A stretch of 61,008 bases of DNA from JAAYDY01 sp964500225 (GTDB lineage Bacteria > Planctomycetota > Phycisphaerae > FEN-1346 > JAACEH01), in the NCBI GenBank assembly GCA_964500225.1, contig CAZCOA010000011.1, positions 1 through 61,008 on the forward strand. The letters are read 5' to 3'. The translations under genes were made by a program, and so were the position numbers. A model generated the notes under the pieces. That model saw only the letters and a list, made by a program, of their open reading frames with translations. It had not been told where the DNA came from and made no database searches. The first letter of the stretch is position 1. Every line of letters starts with the position of its first letter. This document shows positions 44,841-53,819 of the stretch, piece by piece.

Positions 44841-44866
44841 AAAACAAACGCGGCCCGAAGGCCGCG
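44841..44866 (-). terminator. Rho-independent terminator of the vWA/Exb/TPR cluster
   Basis: On the minus strand CGCGGCC/GGCCGCG pair around a stable TTCG tetraloop and are followed by TTTGTTTT. It starts 48 bases after the stop of the 939-residue TPR gene. Confidence 0.85.
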
Positions 44867-44914
44867 CTTGCAGTGATCCGCTTGTGCCGAACGCCGTCAA
44901 CTGCCGGCCGGCCG

Positions 44915-47734
44915 CTATCGCGCCAGACCGAGCGAATCAGCCATCCGGTCGAACTTCACCTTGATGTCCGGACTGCCAAACGACGACTTCGATGAACGGT
45001 TCAACAGGATGAATCCCTTGACCTCCTGCTTGTAATCCGTCGGATTCGTCTTATTGAACTCTTGCTCCAGATCGTGCAGGTCCAGACGCACCGCGCACCG
45101 CTCGTAGTGGGCTTCCCACTGCTTGCGTTTCATATCCTCATCCGGCGACGCGGCATACCCATCCGACACCAGATCCCAGTACTTGACGGACCTCTGAAGA
45201 GCCTCGTAGGCCTCTTTCCGCTGCCCTTTCTCCAGAAGCTGCTGGCCGTAGTACTGCGTGCTGGCGGCCAGCCCCTGAAGGTACAACAGGTTGATCGTCT
45301 CGTACTTCGTGTGGGTGTACGGATCGAAGCCGATCAGCCCCGTGTACCGGGCGATGGCCCCGGTCGGCCCATCCAGATCGCGGGCCTGCATGTGCAACTC
45401 GGCCAGCTGCCCCTTCACGGTCTCGATCTGCCCGTCAATCGTCGCGATCTCTTTCGACGCGCTGGGCTGATTGGCCAGCCCGGCCTTCTTCTTAATCAGG
45501 AAGTCCTGGAACCGACCGCCGATCGTGTCGGCCATGGCCACGCGCTCACGCGCCCGGTCCATCATGCCGCGGCTCACGAGCTGACGAATCTCTTCGGTGA
45601 TATCCACGAACAAATCCTGAAGCACCGCGATGACGATCTCGGGCGAACTGCTCTGAATCAGTCTCTCGATCTCCTCGTACGCCTTGTCGAGCTGCCCCAG
45701 ACCCTGATAGCAGTAGATCTTGACCTTCAGCGCCGCTCCCAGCAGACCGCCCTGGTCCTGGTACTCCTGCTGGTAACGCTCGATCAGCTTCAAGCCGCGG
45801 GCGAACTGCTGAATCTCCTTCTGCGACAGCAACTCCGCCCCCGTCACAAGCAGCTTCGCGGCATTCTCGCGCAGCGATTTGCGAAGCTCTGCAGGCGGAT
45901 TTTTCACCCCGGCTGCCAGATTCACGAAACTCTCGATCTTGGCGACGGCCTCGTCGGCCAGCCTCTTGAGCTGATCCGCTGACACGCGGTCCATCTTGTT
46001 CTGAAGAATGTCCAGTGCGAAACAATTCGGCGCTTCGAACATCGCTTCGTAGTAGTTCTCGCTGTCGGTCGTCACTTTGGCAAACGCAGCCGCGGCCTCG
46101 TCGAACTTGCCCTGATGCTTCAGCAGCCGCGCCAAAAGCCACTGCGTCTCCGCTGCCGACCCGCTCTGCTGAACGGCAGGCCCCTTGCCCGCCAGCCAAG
46201 CCACCATGTCCGTAAACCGCTGGAGGTTCTCCGGCGTGCTGTTGGCCGCATGAATCTTCTCCCACATCTTCACGCACGCCTGCGCCGCCTGATCGCGAGC
46301 ATCGAACGTCGGAAACTTCTCGGCGATTTCCTGGAACCCGTTGGCCGACATGATCATCAGACGTTCCTTCGCACCGCCTTCGAGCTTCTCCGACAGCTTG
46401 TCATAGCAACGCGCCAGGTTGTACTTGGCCATCGGGTGCGTCGGATCGCTGGTCGGCACAATCTTTACGTACTGCTCGAAGTACTTGGACGCTTCCTCGT
46501 ACTTCTCGCCCTTGAACGCTTCGGAAGCGACAATCCAGATCTCAAACGGCTTCAGATCGGCGATGTCCTTCTTGGCAATCAGCTTCCCGACCTCCGAGGC
46601 CACCAGTTCCGTCCAGATCCCACCGCGAAGCCATAGCTGCCGCATCATCTCCAATCCCGCCTCGCGCCTTGCCGGATCGGTTTGCCCCTCGGCCAGCGTG
46701 ATCCGGGCGTCCAGCAGCGGCAACAAATGCTGGCCATGGAACGACTCTTTCACCGCTTCCGGATTCCACTTGCGCAGATCCTCGACGGCCTGCCGCGCCT
46801 CGGAAAACTTCCCGCCGGCCAAGTACGTCTGGGCAAGCTCGTAGTACACCGTGATACAAAACTGAACGAGTTCCGGTTTCTTCAGGACATTCTCACTCAG
46901 CGCCTTGCGCAGGTTCTCCACGGACTGAACCGCGTCGCCGAGCTCACGGTAACACATGCCGATGCCCTTGAACGATTCCCACTTGGCCTGGAAATCGTCC
47001 TCACGCTTGGCGAAGTTCGTGAACTTCGTGATCGCATCCCTCAGCAGCCCCTCGCGATCCTTGTCCCCATCCGGCAAAGCATAGGCCAGGTAATACGACG
47101 TCCAGGCCATCTGGTACGTCGAATACTCCTTCAATTGCTCGGTCTCGCCGAACGCAGTCATATCGATGTTGGGCGACTTTTCCATCTCGGCCGACCATGC
47201 GGACGATTCTTGGTAGATCTGGAGGAACAGGTCGGTCGCTTCGCGCATCAGGCGAGCGATCTTCTCCCGGTCGCCTCGTTGTTTGTTGGTGATTTCCAAG
47301 TAGTTGAGCTGGTTGAAGGCCTCGCGCTGCCAGATCATCTCCGCCAACGCAAGCTTGAATTTCAGCGCCTTCAGTCGCAGGGCCGTCTTCGCCTTGGCGT
47401 CGGTCTCGTCGCCGGCGAGCTTCGCCACCGCGTCGATCAGTTCGCGGTACCGCTGCTTGGACTTGCCGAACAGCTTGTCACGCTCACGCTCATCGCCCGA
47501 TTGCTGGGCCTGCACATCGTGCAACGCGGCCTGCTGTTCCTTGATCAGCAGCGGATCGCCTCCGGAGGCTTCCTGCTCTTCGAGGTACTGCTCCAGAAGA
47601 CTGTACAGGGCCCGTCGCTGAAGCCCCTTGGCGAAGGCTTCTTCCTTGCCCGACTGCGCCCGGACCTGCACGTCGGACGCCAGCATCGCCGTCCCGCAGA
47701 ACACCACGCATAGCAAACCGCGACGAAACGTCAT
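44915..47734 (-). CDS. Large exported TPR-like protein
   Basis: 939 residues; SD AAGGAG six bases before ATG 47734. A signal peptide (GLLCVVFCGTAMLASDVQVR) leads into an almost wholly helical protein with many degenerate tetratricopeptide-type repeats (for example FKGIGMCYRELGDAVQSVEN, TVYYELAQTYLAGGKFSEAR, MAKYNLARCYDKLSEKLEGG, LKVKIYCYQGLGQLDKAYEE). No catalytic motif. It is last in the vWA/ExbB/ExbD cluster and is probably the periplasmic scaffold of that system. No named family recognised. Confidence 0.8.
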   Translation of the reverse strand: MTFRRGLLCVVFCGTAMLASDVQVRAQSGKEEAFAKGLQRRALYSLLEQYLEEQEASGGDPLLIKEQQAALHDVQAQQSGDERERDKLFGKSKQRYRELIDAVAKLAGDETDAKAKTALRLKALKFKLALAEMIWQREAFNQLNYLEITNKQRGDREKIARLMREATDLFLQIYQESSAWSAEMEKSPNIDMTAFGETEQLKEYSTYQMAWTSYYLAYALPDGDKDREGLLRDAITKFTNFAKREDDFQAKWESFKGIGMCYRELGDAVQSVENLRKALSENVLKKPELVQFCITVYYELAQTYLAGGKFSEARQAVEDLRKWNPEAVKESFHGQHLLPLLDARITLAEGQTDPARREAGLEMMRQLWLRGGIWTELVASEVGKLIAKKDIADLKPFEIWIVASEAFKGEKYEEASKYFEQYVKIVPTSDPTHPMAKYNLARCYDKLSEKLEGGAKERLMIMSANGFQEIAEKFPTFDARDQAAQACVKMWEKIHAANSTPENLQRFTDMVAWLAGKGPAVQQSGSAAETQWLLARLLKHQGKFDEAAAAFAKVTTDSENYYEAMFEAPNCFALDILQNKMDRVSADQLKRLADEAVAKIESFVNLAAGVKNPPAELRKSLRENAAKLLVTGAELLSQKEIQQFARGLKLIERYQQEYQDQGGLLGAALKVKIYCYQGLGQLDKAYEEIERLIQSSSPEIVIAVLQDLFVDITEEIRQLVSRGMMDRARERVAMADTIGGRFQDFLIKKKAGLANQPSASKEIATIDGQIETVKGQLAELHMQARDLDGPTGAIARYTGLIGFDPYTHTKYETINLLYLQGLAASTQYYGQQLLEKGQRKEAYEALQRSVKYWDLVSDGYAASPDEDMKRKQWEAHYERCAVRLDLHDLEQEFNKTNPTDYKQEVKGFILLNRSSKSSFGSPDIKVKFDRMADSLGLAR

Positions 47735-47787
47735 ACGCTTCTCCTTCTATCGCCTGGTCGCTCCGCCGCCCGGCCCGTCGCGGCGGC

Positions 47788-48247
47788 TCATTTCGGGACC
47801 GTGAAGCGGATATCTTTGAACCCGGCAGCGACGGCGGCGTCGAACGCAGCCACCACGTGCCGATGCTCCACCGCCTGATCGAACGCGATGATCAGCGGAC
47901 CCCCTGCCAGGGCTCCCACGCCGTCGGCCTACCGACGCGTCTGTCTCAACCGCGCCCTCAATTCGCCATAATTTGACACCGGCTCGCCGCAGAATACGAT
48001 CCGTGCCTCGCGCCGGCAATCAGGCCATGGTTCCACGTGATGCAGTTCCAGCCTCCACCCCTGGTTCGGGGCATCCCCCCGCGGCCCCAGAGACCCGAGG
48101 GCAGGTTCGTCGGCAAGAAGCCGTCGCCGGCCTCGAACGACGGCATCAGCACGAAAAAAACCACCAGGTTGAACACGATGTCGATCATCGGGGCCATCTG
48201 CAACTCCATCCGCCCCGCTGCCGCCCATCCTTGCGCGTCGGTGTCAT
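47788..48247 (-). pseudogene. Decayed third ExbD/TolR gene
   Basis: The SD GGAGG and ATG 48247 begin MTPTRKDGRQRGG, then the reading frame slips. A second frame carries MELQMAPMIDIVFNLVVFF and VLMPSFEAGDGFLPTNLP; a third carries LELHHVEPWPDCRREARIVF, GEPVSNYGELRARLRQTRR, a TAG stop, and in the same frame ADGVGALAGGPLIIAFDQ to GFKDIRFTVPK ending at TGA 47788. These pieces align in order with the intact ExbD at 48340-48807. Two frameshifts plus a stop show real decay rather than a sequencing slip. It is a tandem duplicate of its neighbour. Confidence 0.85.
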
Positions 48248-48339
48248 AGCGACCTCCTGGGCTCAGCCCCGTTGGAGAGATTTCGCCAATCGACCGGCCC
48301 CGGTGCCGTGCCATCACGACCGGTGCAGCTCCGAACAGA

Positions 48340-48807
48340 CTACTTCGGAACCGTAAACTGGATGTCCTTGAACCCGGCGTCGATCGCCGAGTCGAATACC
48401 GCCACCACGTGCAATTGCCACACCACCTGATCCGGAGAGATCACCACCGGCACCTTCTCGATATCCCGCCCCTGCTCCGCCAAGGCGCGCCGCGTCTCTC
48501 GCAGACGTTTGCGCAACTCCGCGTAGTCGTTCATCGGCTCGCCGTTCAGCACGACACGCGCTTCCTTCCTCTTCTCCGGATACGGCTCGACATGGTAAAT
48601 GTCGATCCGCAGCTTGTTCAGATCCTTCCGCTCGGCGCTCTGCGTGCCGGTGTCGGTCGGCAGGTTCGACGGCAGGTACCCCTCCTTCGCCTCGAACGAC
48701 GGCATAAGAAGGAAGAAGATGATCAAGTTGAATACGATATCAATCATCGGGGTCATTTGGACTTCCATCTTCCCCTGTCCCCGATGCTTTCCTCCCGGAA
48801 GTTTCAT
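48340..48807 (-). CDS. ExbD/TolR-type biopolymer transport protein (copy 2)
   Basis: 155 residues. A short cytoplasmic N-terminus precedes the TM helix with the ion-channel Asp (QMTPMIDIVFNLIIFFLLM), followed by a periplasmic domain (RIDIYHVEPYPEKRKEARVV, VPVVISPDQVVWQLHVVAVF, AGFKDIQFTVPK). ExbD pairs with ExbB to turn proton flow into motion at the envelope. It starts 12 bases after ExbD copy 1 and is followed by the decayed copy. SD GGGAG is eight bases upstream. Confidence 0.9.
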   Translation of the reverse strand: MKLPGGKHRGQGKMEVQMTPMIDIVFNLIIFFLLMPSFEAKEGYLPSNLPTDTGTQSAERKDLNKLRIDIYHVEPYPEKRKEARVVLNGEPMNDYAELRKRLRETRRALAEQGRDIEKVPVVISPDQVVWQLHVVAVFDSAIDAGFKDIQFTVPK

Positions 48808-48819
48808 GGCCTGGCTCCC

Positions 48820-49356
48820 TTACGAACCGTTCGCTACGCCCAGGAATTCCTTGATCTCGCGGCCGCCCTTGGCCGGCGGACGAGCCGCCTGCACCCACCA
48901 GTTCTTGATGCCGGCCTTGCTTGTCGCGATCATCACCGACCCGACGATGTCGTAGGTCACCTCTTCGCCCGCGCGGCAGATCACATTCAGCGGTTTCTGC
49001 TTGTTCGCGGTCACCGCTTCATTGCGAGCCTTCAACAGGTTGATCAGCGGATCCATCTCCGGCGGATCCCCGCCCTCGACGAACGTCACGATCGTCTTGC
49101 CGCCAATCACGACGCGCGTCGCTTTGTCCTGCGGATTCGTCGGAGGCACGATGTTCACCACCAACTGCGTATATTGCTGCAACTTCTCCTTGTTCGGATC
49201 GGCCTTGCTTGCCGGAGGCAGCTTGACCTCCTCGACCTCCAGCCGGTAGAACTGGCTGACCAGCATGAAGAAGATGATCAGGTTGAACACGATGTCGATC
49301 ATTGGGGTCATGTTGAACCCCACCCCGCCACCGGCTCTCGACTTGATCGTTGCCAT
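48820..49356 (-). CDS. ExbD/TolR-type biopolymer transport protein (copy 1)
   Basis: 178 residues. TM helix NMTPMIDIVFNLIIFFMLVS with the channel Asp, then a divergent periplasmic part (VEEVKLPPASKADPNKEKLQ, TRVVIGGKTIVTF, VTYDIVGSVMIATSKAGIKN). It shares only the TM region and general fold with copy 2, so the two probably form a heterodimer or two separate complexes. SD GGGAG six bases upstream; 133 bases and a strong hairpin separate it from exbB. Confidence 0.9.
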   Translation of the reverse strand: MATIKSRAGGGVGFNMTPMIDIVFNLIIFFMLVSQFYRLEVEEVKLPPASKADPNKEKLQQYTQLVVNIVPPTNPQDKATRVVIGGKTIVTFVEGGDPPEMDPLINLLKARNEAVTANKQKPLNVICRAGEEVTYDIVGSVMIATSKAGIKNWWVQAARPPAKGGREIKEFLGVANGS

Positions 49357-49448
49357 TACTGTCTCCCTTCGTCGCTCGCCTCAGGGTCTCGTCCGGACGC
49401 TCGGTGCGTCCACGTCGACTGGCCCCCGTGCGAGCCTGAGAGTAAAGC

Positions 49449-49482
49449 CATGCCGCCCCTCGGCGAGTGCCGGGGCGGCATG
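49449..49482 (-). terminator. Strong intra-operon hairpin between exbB and exbD
   Basis: CATGCCGCCCC pairs perfectly with GGGGCGGCATG (11 bp) around a 12-base loop, just after the exbB stop. The minus-strand sequence after it (GCTTTACTC) lacks a T-run, so it more likely slows polymerase or protects the exbB mRNA end than fully terminates. Confidence 0.55.
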
Positions 49483-49489
49483 AGCCGCC

Positions 49490-50254
49490 TTACGCCTGCT
49501 TCGCCTGCTGCTGCGCCGGACGGTTCGGCTTGAAGTTGGCCAGCAGTTCCTCGGCCACCAGCGTCGCCTCGATGCTGAGCTGGTCGATGCGCCCCTTGAA
49601 GATGGCATAACCGACCAAGGCCGGAATGGCCGCAAGCAGACCCAGGAACGTACTGAACAAGGCCACCATGATGCCCGCGGCCAGGTCGGCCGGGCTGGCG
49701 GTCCCGCCCTTCGCGGCGATCGTGCTGAAGGCCTCCATCATGCCGTACACGGTACCGAACAGACCGAGCATCGGGCACACGTTGCCCAGCAGGTTGAGGT
49801 ACTCGATCTTGCGGAATAGCCGCGCTGCCCGCTCCTCGGCGGCATCGCCCATGGCCTTCTCCATCGCCGGGTAGCCGTTAGCCGCCTCGATCAGACCCGC
49901 GTGAATGACGCTCGCGACGAACGACGGATCGTTCTCGCAGAACTCCAGCGCCTCGCGGAACCGACGCTCGTCGAACATCGTCTTGATCTGCGCCACGGTC
50001 AGTTCCGGCAGCATCACGTCGCGACGAATCGTCAATGCGTGCTCGATGATCAGCGCGATGCCTGCGATCGATCCGAGGAAGATCAGAAAAATGTCGATGA
50101 AACCGATCACCGACGAGAACGTGGCCTCCTTGATCACAAAGAAGAAGCTCTGCTTGATCATCTCCGGTTCTTCGTTCTGGGCCATCGCCGCGGGGGTCAG
50201 CACCAACACCAGCAAGGCCGCCATACCAACCGTCTTCAGCCATTTCGTCGCCAT
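49490..50254 (-). CDS. MotA/TolQ/ExbB proton channel family protein
   Basis: 254 residues from ATG 50254 (AGGAG six bases upstream). A signal-peptide-like N-terminus (TVGMAALLVLVLTPAAMAQN) precedes TM1 (IDIFLIFLGSIAGIALIIEH), a cytoplasmic helical segment, and TM2/TM3 of the ExbB domain (LLGNVCPMLGLFGTVYGMME, GIMVALFSTFLGLLAAIPAL). An N-terminal signal peptide on ExbB is a known variant in Bacteroidota and planctomycetes. Forms the ion channel together with the two ExbD proteins encoded downstream. Confidence 0.9.
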   Translation of the reverse strand: MATKWLKTVGMAALLVLVLTPAAMAQNEEPEMIKQSFFFVIKEATFSSVIGFIDIFLIFLGSIAGIALIIEHALTIRRDVMLPELTVAQIKTMFDERRFREALEFCENDPSFVASVIHAGLIEAANGYPAMEKAMGDAAEERAARLFRKIEYLNLLGNVCPMLGLFGTVYGMMEAFSTIAAKGGTASPADLAAGIMVALFSTFLGLLAAIPALVGYAIFKGRIDQLSIEATLVAEELLANFKPNRPAQQQAKQA

Positions 50255-50325
50255 GAGTCGCTCCTGCCTCCAAAGAAAAAGCCGTGCCTGATTCTTCCAA
50301 CGGATGCGCGCGCCCCTGTCGATAC

Positions 50326-51408
50326 TCAGGAACCGCCGCCCATGTCTTCCATCATCTTCTGCGCCATCTCCGCCCCGCGAGTGTTCGGGAACTTCCGCAC
50401 CGCCTCGTCCAGCACCGTCCCGATCTCCTGGGCCGGGGCCCCCGCCTTCTGCATCGCTCGCGCCGCCCAGACCAGCGATTCCGCCGCCAGATCCTTCTGC
50501 GCCAGGCTGTAAAGCACCGGCAAACGCATGAAATTCAACGCCGCCCGAAGATAGTCCCGCTCGTCCGACGGCTGATCCGGCTTGCCTTCGGCTGCCTTAC
50601 GCGCCGCCTCGGCCTTGGCGTAGAGTTTGCGCCCTTCGATGTAGTACAACAGCGGTTGACGCTCAGCGTTGTCGAGGTCTTCGCCGGCCTGTTCCAGGCT
50701 CCGCCCCGCGTCCTCCACGCGACCCAGGTCCAGTAGAATCTGGAAATGCTTGATCCGAGCCTGCTTGCGCACCAACGGATCCGGGCTCTTCAACTGCTCC
50801 TCAACCAGCCCGAGAATCTCCGACTGGTTACCCTCCACCATCAGAATGTTGATCCGCAGCGATTTCAGCCGATCGGCGAACACGCCCGCCGGAACCGTCG
50901 CCAGGGCCTGCTCAATCTCCTTCAGCGACGACTGGTTATCGGCACTGCCCTTGGCCAGAGGCGACGGCTGTGCCACCTGCAACGCCAGCGGCGACTGCAT
51001 GGCACACAGCGAAATCATCGCCTTGACCGCGCGATAGAACTGCTTCGACTCGTCGTATGACCTCACGAGCCGCGCATCCACGAAATGCTTCAGCCACGCC
51101 GATCCGCCCTTGTCACGCACCTTCACATACAGCTTGGCCGCCTCGGCCGCCTCGCCCGAGTTCAGCAAATCCTCGGCCTTGCCCAGATCCGGCGCCTCGT
51201 CCACCGACACCTTCGCGACATCCGCGTACGCGAATGTCCTTGTGCTGCCGCTGATATCAATCACGATGCCCTCGGGACTCAGACCGCGAATCCGCCCCGA
51301 GTAGTTGATCCCGGCTTTGTTCCTGATGCTGTCGGCCAGGACCGTTTCGCTCATCAGTGCCGCGACTGTTGCGGCGATCAGCACGGAATATAGGAAGCGT
51401 CTGTTCAT
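50326..51408 (-). CDS. Exported repeat protein of unknown function in the Exb cluster
   Basis: About 360 residues from ATG 51408; ATG 51429 is seven codons upstream and cannot be excluded because neither has a clear SD. A signal peptide (RFLYSVLIAATVAALMSETV) leads to a small beta domain (GINYSGRIRGLSPEGIVIDI, reminiscent of an SH3-like fold) and then helical TPR-like repeats (NSGEAAEAAKLYVKVRDKGG, KHFQILLDLGRVEDAGRSLE). It lies between the vWA gene (25 bases) and exbB (71 bases). Probably periplasmic. Unknown family. Confidence 0.75.
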   Translation of the reverse strand: MNRRFLYSVLIAATVAALMSETVLADSIRNKAGINYSGRIRGLSPEGIVIDISGSTRTFAYADVAKVSVDEAPDLGKAEDLLNSGEAAEAAKLYVKVRDKGGSAWLKHFVDARLVRSYDESKQFYRAVKAMISLCAMQSPLALQVAQPSPLAKGSADNQSSLKEIEQALATVPAGVFADRLKSLRINILMVEGNQSEILGLVEEQLKSPDPLVRKQARIKHFQILLDLGRVEDAGRSLEQAGEDLDNAERQPLLYYIEGRKLYAKAEAARKAAEGKPDQPSDERDYLRAALNFMRLPVLYSLAQKDLAAESLVWAARAMQKAGAPAQEIGTVLDEAVRKFPNTRGAEMAQKMMEDMGGGS

Positions 51409-51433
51409 GGCTTGTTCCAAGATCACCATGGGC

Positions 51434-52507
51434 CTATTCCAGCGAGTTCAGATCGTCCTCGCCCACGTACTTGTACGTCCCGTTGTTCTTGTTCGCGATT
51501 TCCATCAACATCGGTTCGCCGTTGGAGTAGATGAAGCAGATCGTGTTGATCGTCACCTGCTTGTTGCGGTTCAGCTTTTCGATGTGTCCGACGATTCCCT
51601 TGTCGAACTCACCATCGGTCAACAGGTAGATCAGCTCCGGTCCCAGCTTGAACGCCTCGGTCAGAGCATCCTTCGGGTCGGTCTGGCCGATCGGCACAAT
51701 GTTGTCGATGAACTCGTACGCCGCCTGCTTGTTGGCTTCCGTGGCCGGCAGCAACTGACGCACAGGCATCATCTTCGGCGGGCCGCTCGAGTAGAAGATC
51801 ACGAAAAAGGACTGATTCGGCTTCAGCACGCCTATCGACCGCTTCAGCTCGTGCTTGACATACATGATGCTGTCGGTCATCGAACCGCTGCGGTCCACGA
51901 CGAACACGATCTTCGATGCCACACCCCCGACGCCGAAGAAGCCCGGGTCGCCCCCGACGCCGCGACCCGTCCCGAACCCCGCGATGCCGCCCGTCTGGAA
52001 GCCGCCGCCGCCCACGCCGATCACCTCGACCGGATTCAGCCGGTTGTCCGACACGTCCGGAATCGGGTTGTTCGTCATTTTGAACACAAACGACGACGTC
52101 TTCTCGCTGTGAGCCTTGCGGATCGTGCGGCTCTTTTCCAAGTCGCGACGCGGCGCGATGAACTTCTTGACCTCTTTGGTAACCGCCTGCGTCTCGTACT
52201 CGACCTTGGTCGGAGCCTGGAACGCCGACCACGTCGCCAGCGACACCAGGATCAACGCCACGTGCAGCACTACGCTCGTGCCCCAACTGGGCAGATACGT
52301 GGCCACAAACGCGATGAATTTATCCCCCGAGGTCTCCTCGACGGGTTCCTGGACCTCTTGCTGCGCCGCCTGGTCCGCCGAAAACTGCTGCGCGTCGGCC
52401 GGAACCACCACCGTATTGCGGCAATACGGACACATCACGCTCACCCCGGGCTCCTGGTCCACCTGGAGCCGCTTGCCGCAATGCTCACACCTGAATCGTA
52501 GCGCCAT
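51434..52507 (-). CDS. vWA-domain membrane protein with N-terminal zinc ribbon
   Basis: 357 residues, SD AGGGAG seven bases before ATG. Residues 4-36 are a zinc ribbon (CEHCGK ... CPYCRN); 75-95 a TM helix (WGTSVVLHVALILVSLATWS); 150-190 a Gly-rich linker; 195-357 a von Willebrand A domain. Its MIDAS motif is VDRSGSM (DxSxS), with the TDPKDAL Thr and LTDGEFDKG Asp. The vWA part would face the periplasm and bind a partner through a metal ion, while the zinc ribbon stays in the cytoplasm. First gene of the Exb cluster, so it probably defines the function of the complex. Confidence 0.85.
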   Translation of the reverse strand: MALRFRCEHCGKRLQVDQEPGVSVMCPYCRNTVVVPADAQQFSADQAAQQEVQEPVEETSGDKFIAFVATYLPSWGTSVVLHVALILVSLATWSAFQAPTKVEYETQAVTKEVKKFIAPRRDLEKSRTIRKAHSEKTSSFVFKMTNNPIPDVSDNRLNPVEVIGVGGGGFQTGGIAGFGTGRGVGGDPGFFGVGGVASKIVFVVDRSGSMTDSIMYVKHELKRSIGVLKPNQSFFVIFYSSGPPKMMPVRQLLPATEANKQAAYEFIDNIVPIGQTDPKDALTEAFKLGPELIYLLTDGEFDKGIVGHIEKLNRNKQVTINTICFIYSNGEPMLMEIANKNNGTYKYVGEDDLNSLE

Positions 52508-52776
52508 GGTCAGACTCCCTTAATTCTGACTGGTCTGCCGACAGGCCGCACTATCCACACGGCCCGACCGTTTGCTGCCCCGCACGTCTCAACACGCACA
52601 ACCGAACCGGCCCCAGGCTGCCCATGCCCGAAGCCACTCTCTGGCAACTTCATATACGCAACCGCCCCCCGGAAGTTCCCTGCAAAATGGACTTTTCTTG
52701 TTCTCGGATGCAAAGCCTAACCCACTGCCCAGGCTTTGGTTACATCACTTCAAAGCAAACCGCCGTCTCTGACGAC
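52508..52776. other. Intergenic region upstream of the vWA gene
   Basis: About 270 bases with an AT-rich patch near 52690-52780, expected to hold the promoter of the minus-strand vWA/Exb operon; no strong -35/-10 pair found. No gene seen. Confidence 0.4.
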
Positions 52777-52799
52777 AAAAAAACCGTCCGCCCGAGACG
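52777..52799 (-). terminator. Possible terminator of the KS/GH3/DUF362 operon
   Basis: On the minus strand CGTC and GACG pair around a 7-base loop and are followed by G and seven T residues. The T-tract is strong but the stem is short. It lies 25 bases after the DUF1571 stop. Confidence 0.45.
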
Positions 52800-52823
52800 T
52801 CCTCACGACAAACTGCCTGCAAT

Positions 52824-53738
52824 TCACGGCTTGCGGCCCAGGGAGGCAAAGTCGAATACCCGATCAGACACTGTCACCAGGGGCGTCACCGCACTGTATC
52901 GGTAGCTTTCCAGCAGGTTGCCGCCATCGTCATACCGCGCGCCCAGCGCGGGAAGGTGGGTTTGATCATCCAAACAATAGATCAGCAGGTCGGACGGCTG
53001 TTCCGGCCCGTCGCCCGCCGCAGCTCGCCCGACAACGTCCACTGTTTGCCCGTCGAGCACCGCCCGCCCCAGCACGTGGAACTCCTCCGCGGCCGCCGGT
53101 ACGGATTCTCCCACATTCAGAAGCAATCCCGACGCCAGCGTAGCCAGCCCCATCCGCGTAATAGGATGGCGGTTGTCCTTCATCGCGGCCTCGCTTGTGG
53201 GATCCAGGTCGAGCCGCACCTTCAGAAACAAGTGTCCGGCATAGACTCGGAGCCGGTCGCCGTTCTGGCCCTCCACATACAATACGTCTTTGCCCGGATC
53301 CACCGCCCCGACCCACCGGAGGCGGACCGCCCGGGGCGTCTCGCGGACCCAGGCCTCCATTTGCTCGACGGGCCTCAGAATGCCCCCTATGCACTCCTGC
53401 TTCTCGAAGCGGGCCGAGTACAGATTCAACGACGCTGCCGCGTCCACAGCACGCCGTGCCAGCTCATACCCTTTGCCGTCGGACGCCGGTCCCGCAGCAA
53501 TGGCTTTCCGCAGCCGGCGCACGAATTCGGCGGCATCGAAGGGCCTCGCGGCGTCGAGGGGCTCGTTGCGGCCTTCGTCCAGGCGGGCCATCTCGCCAAT
53601 CGCAGGTCCTCGCGTTTCCTCCGCCCGCGGCTCCAGAGGAGGCAACGATTCGACCGAGGCCTCCATGCGCCGACATCCCGCGACCGCAACCAGGGTCCAT
53701 GCGGCTATCAGGCCGACCGCCACCGCAGCAGTTCTCAT
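52824..53738 (-). CDS. DUF1571 lipoprotein (copy 2)
   Basis: 304 residues; SD GAGGGAG precedes ATG 53738. The signal sequence ends in a lipobox (VAVAGC, residues 17-22), so it is probably lipidated. The DUF1571 domain follows (YSARFEKQECIGGILRPVEQ, DVLYVEGQNGDRLRVYAGHL, EAAMKDNRHPITRMGLATLA, LLESYRYSAVTP). The same pattern occurs in the copy at 28.8 kb. The LolA-like fold proposed for this family would suit a role in lipid handling, consistent with the fatty-acid-like genes upstream, but this is inference. 81 bases separate it from the DUF362 gene. Confidence 0.82.
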   Translation of the reverse strand: MRTAAVAVGLIAAWTLVAVAGCRRMEASVESLPPLEPRAEETRGPAIGEMARLDEGRNEPLDAARPFDAAEFVRRLRKAIAAGPASDGKGYELARRAVDAAASLNLYSARFEKQECIGGILRPVEQMEAWVRETPRAVRLRWVGAVDPGKDVLYVEGQNGDRLRVYAGHLFLKVRLDLDPTSEAAMKDNRHPITRMGLATLASGLLLNVGESVPAAAEEFHVLGRAVLDGQTVDVVGRAAAGDGPEQPSDLLIYCLDDQTHLPALGARYDDGGNLLESYRYSAVTPLVTVSDRVFDFASLGRKP

Positions 53739-53819
53739 GATCTCATCTCCCTCAGCGCACGTGATGGCGCAGCCACAGCGTCGGACACTTCGTGTCGTCC
53801 GTTTCGTGTGCCACCCGTT

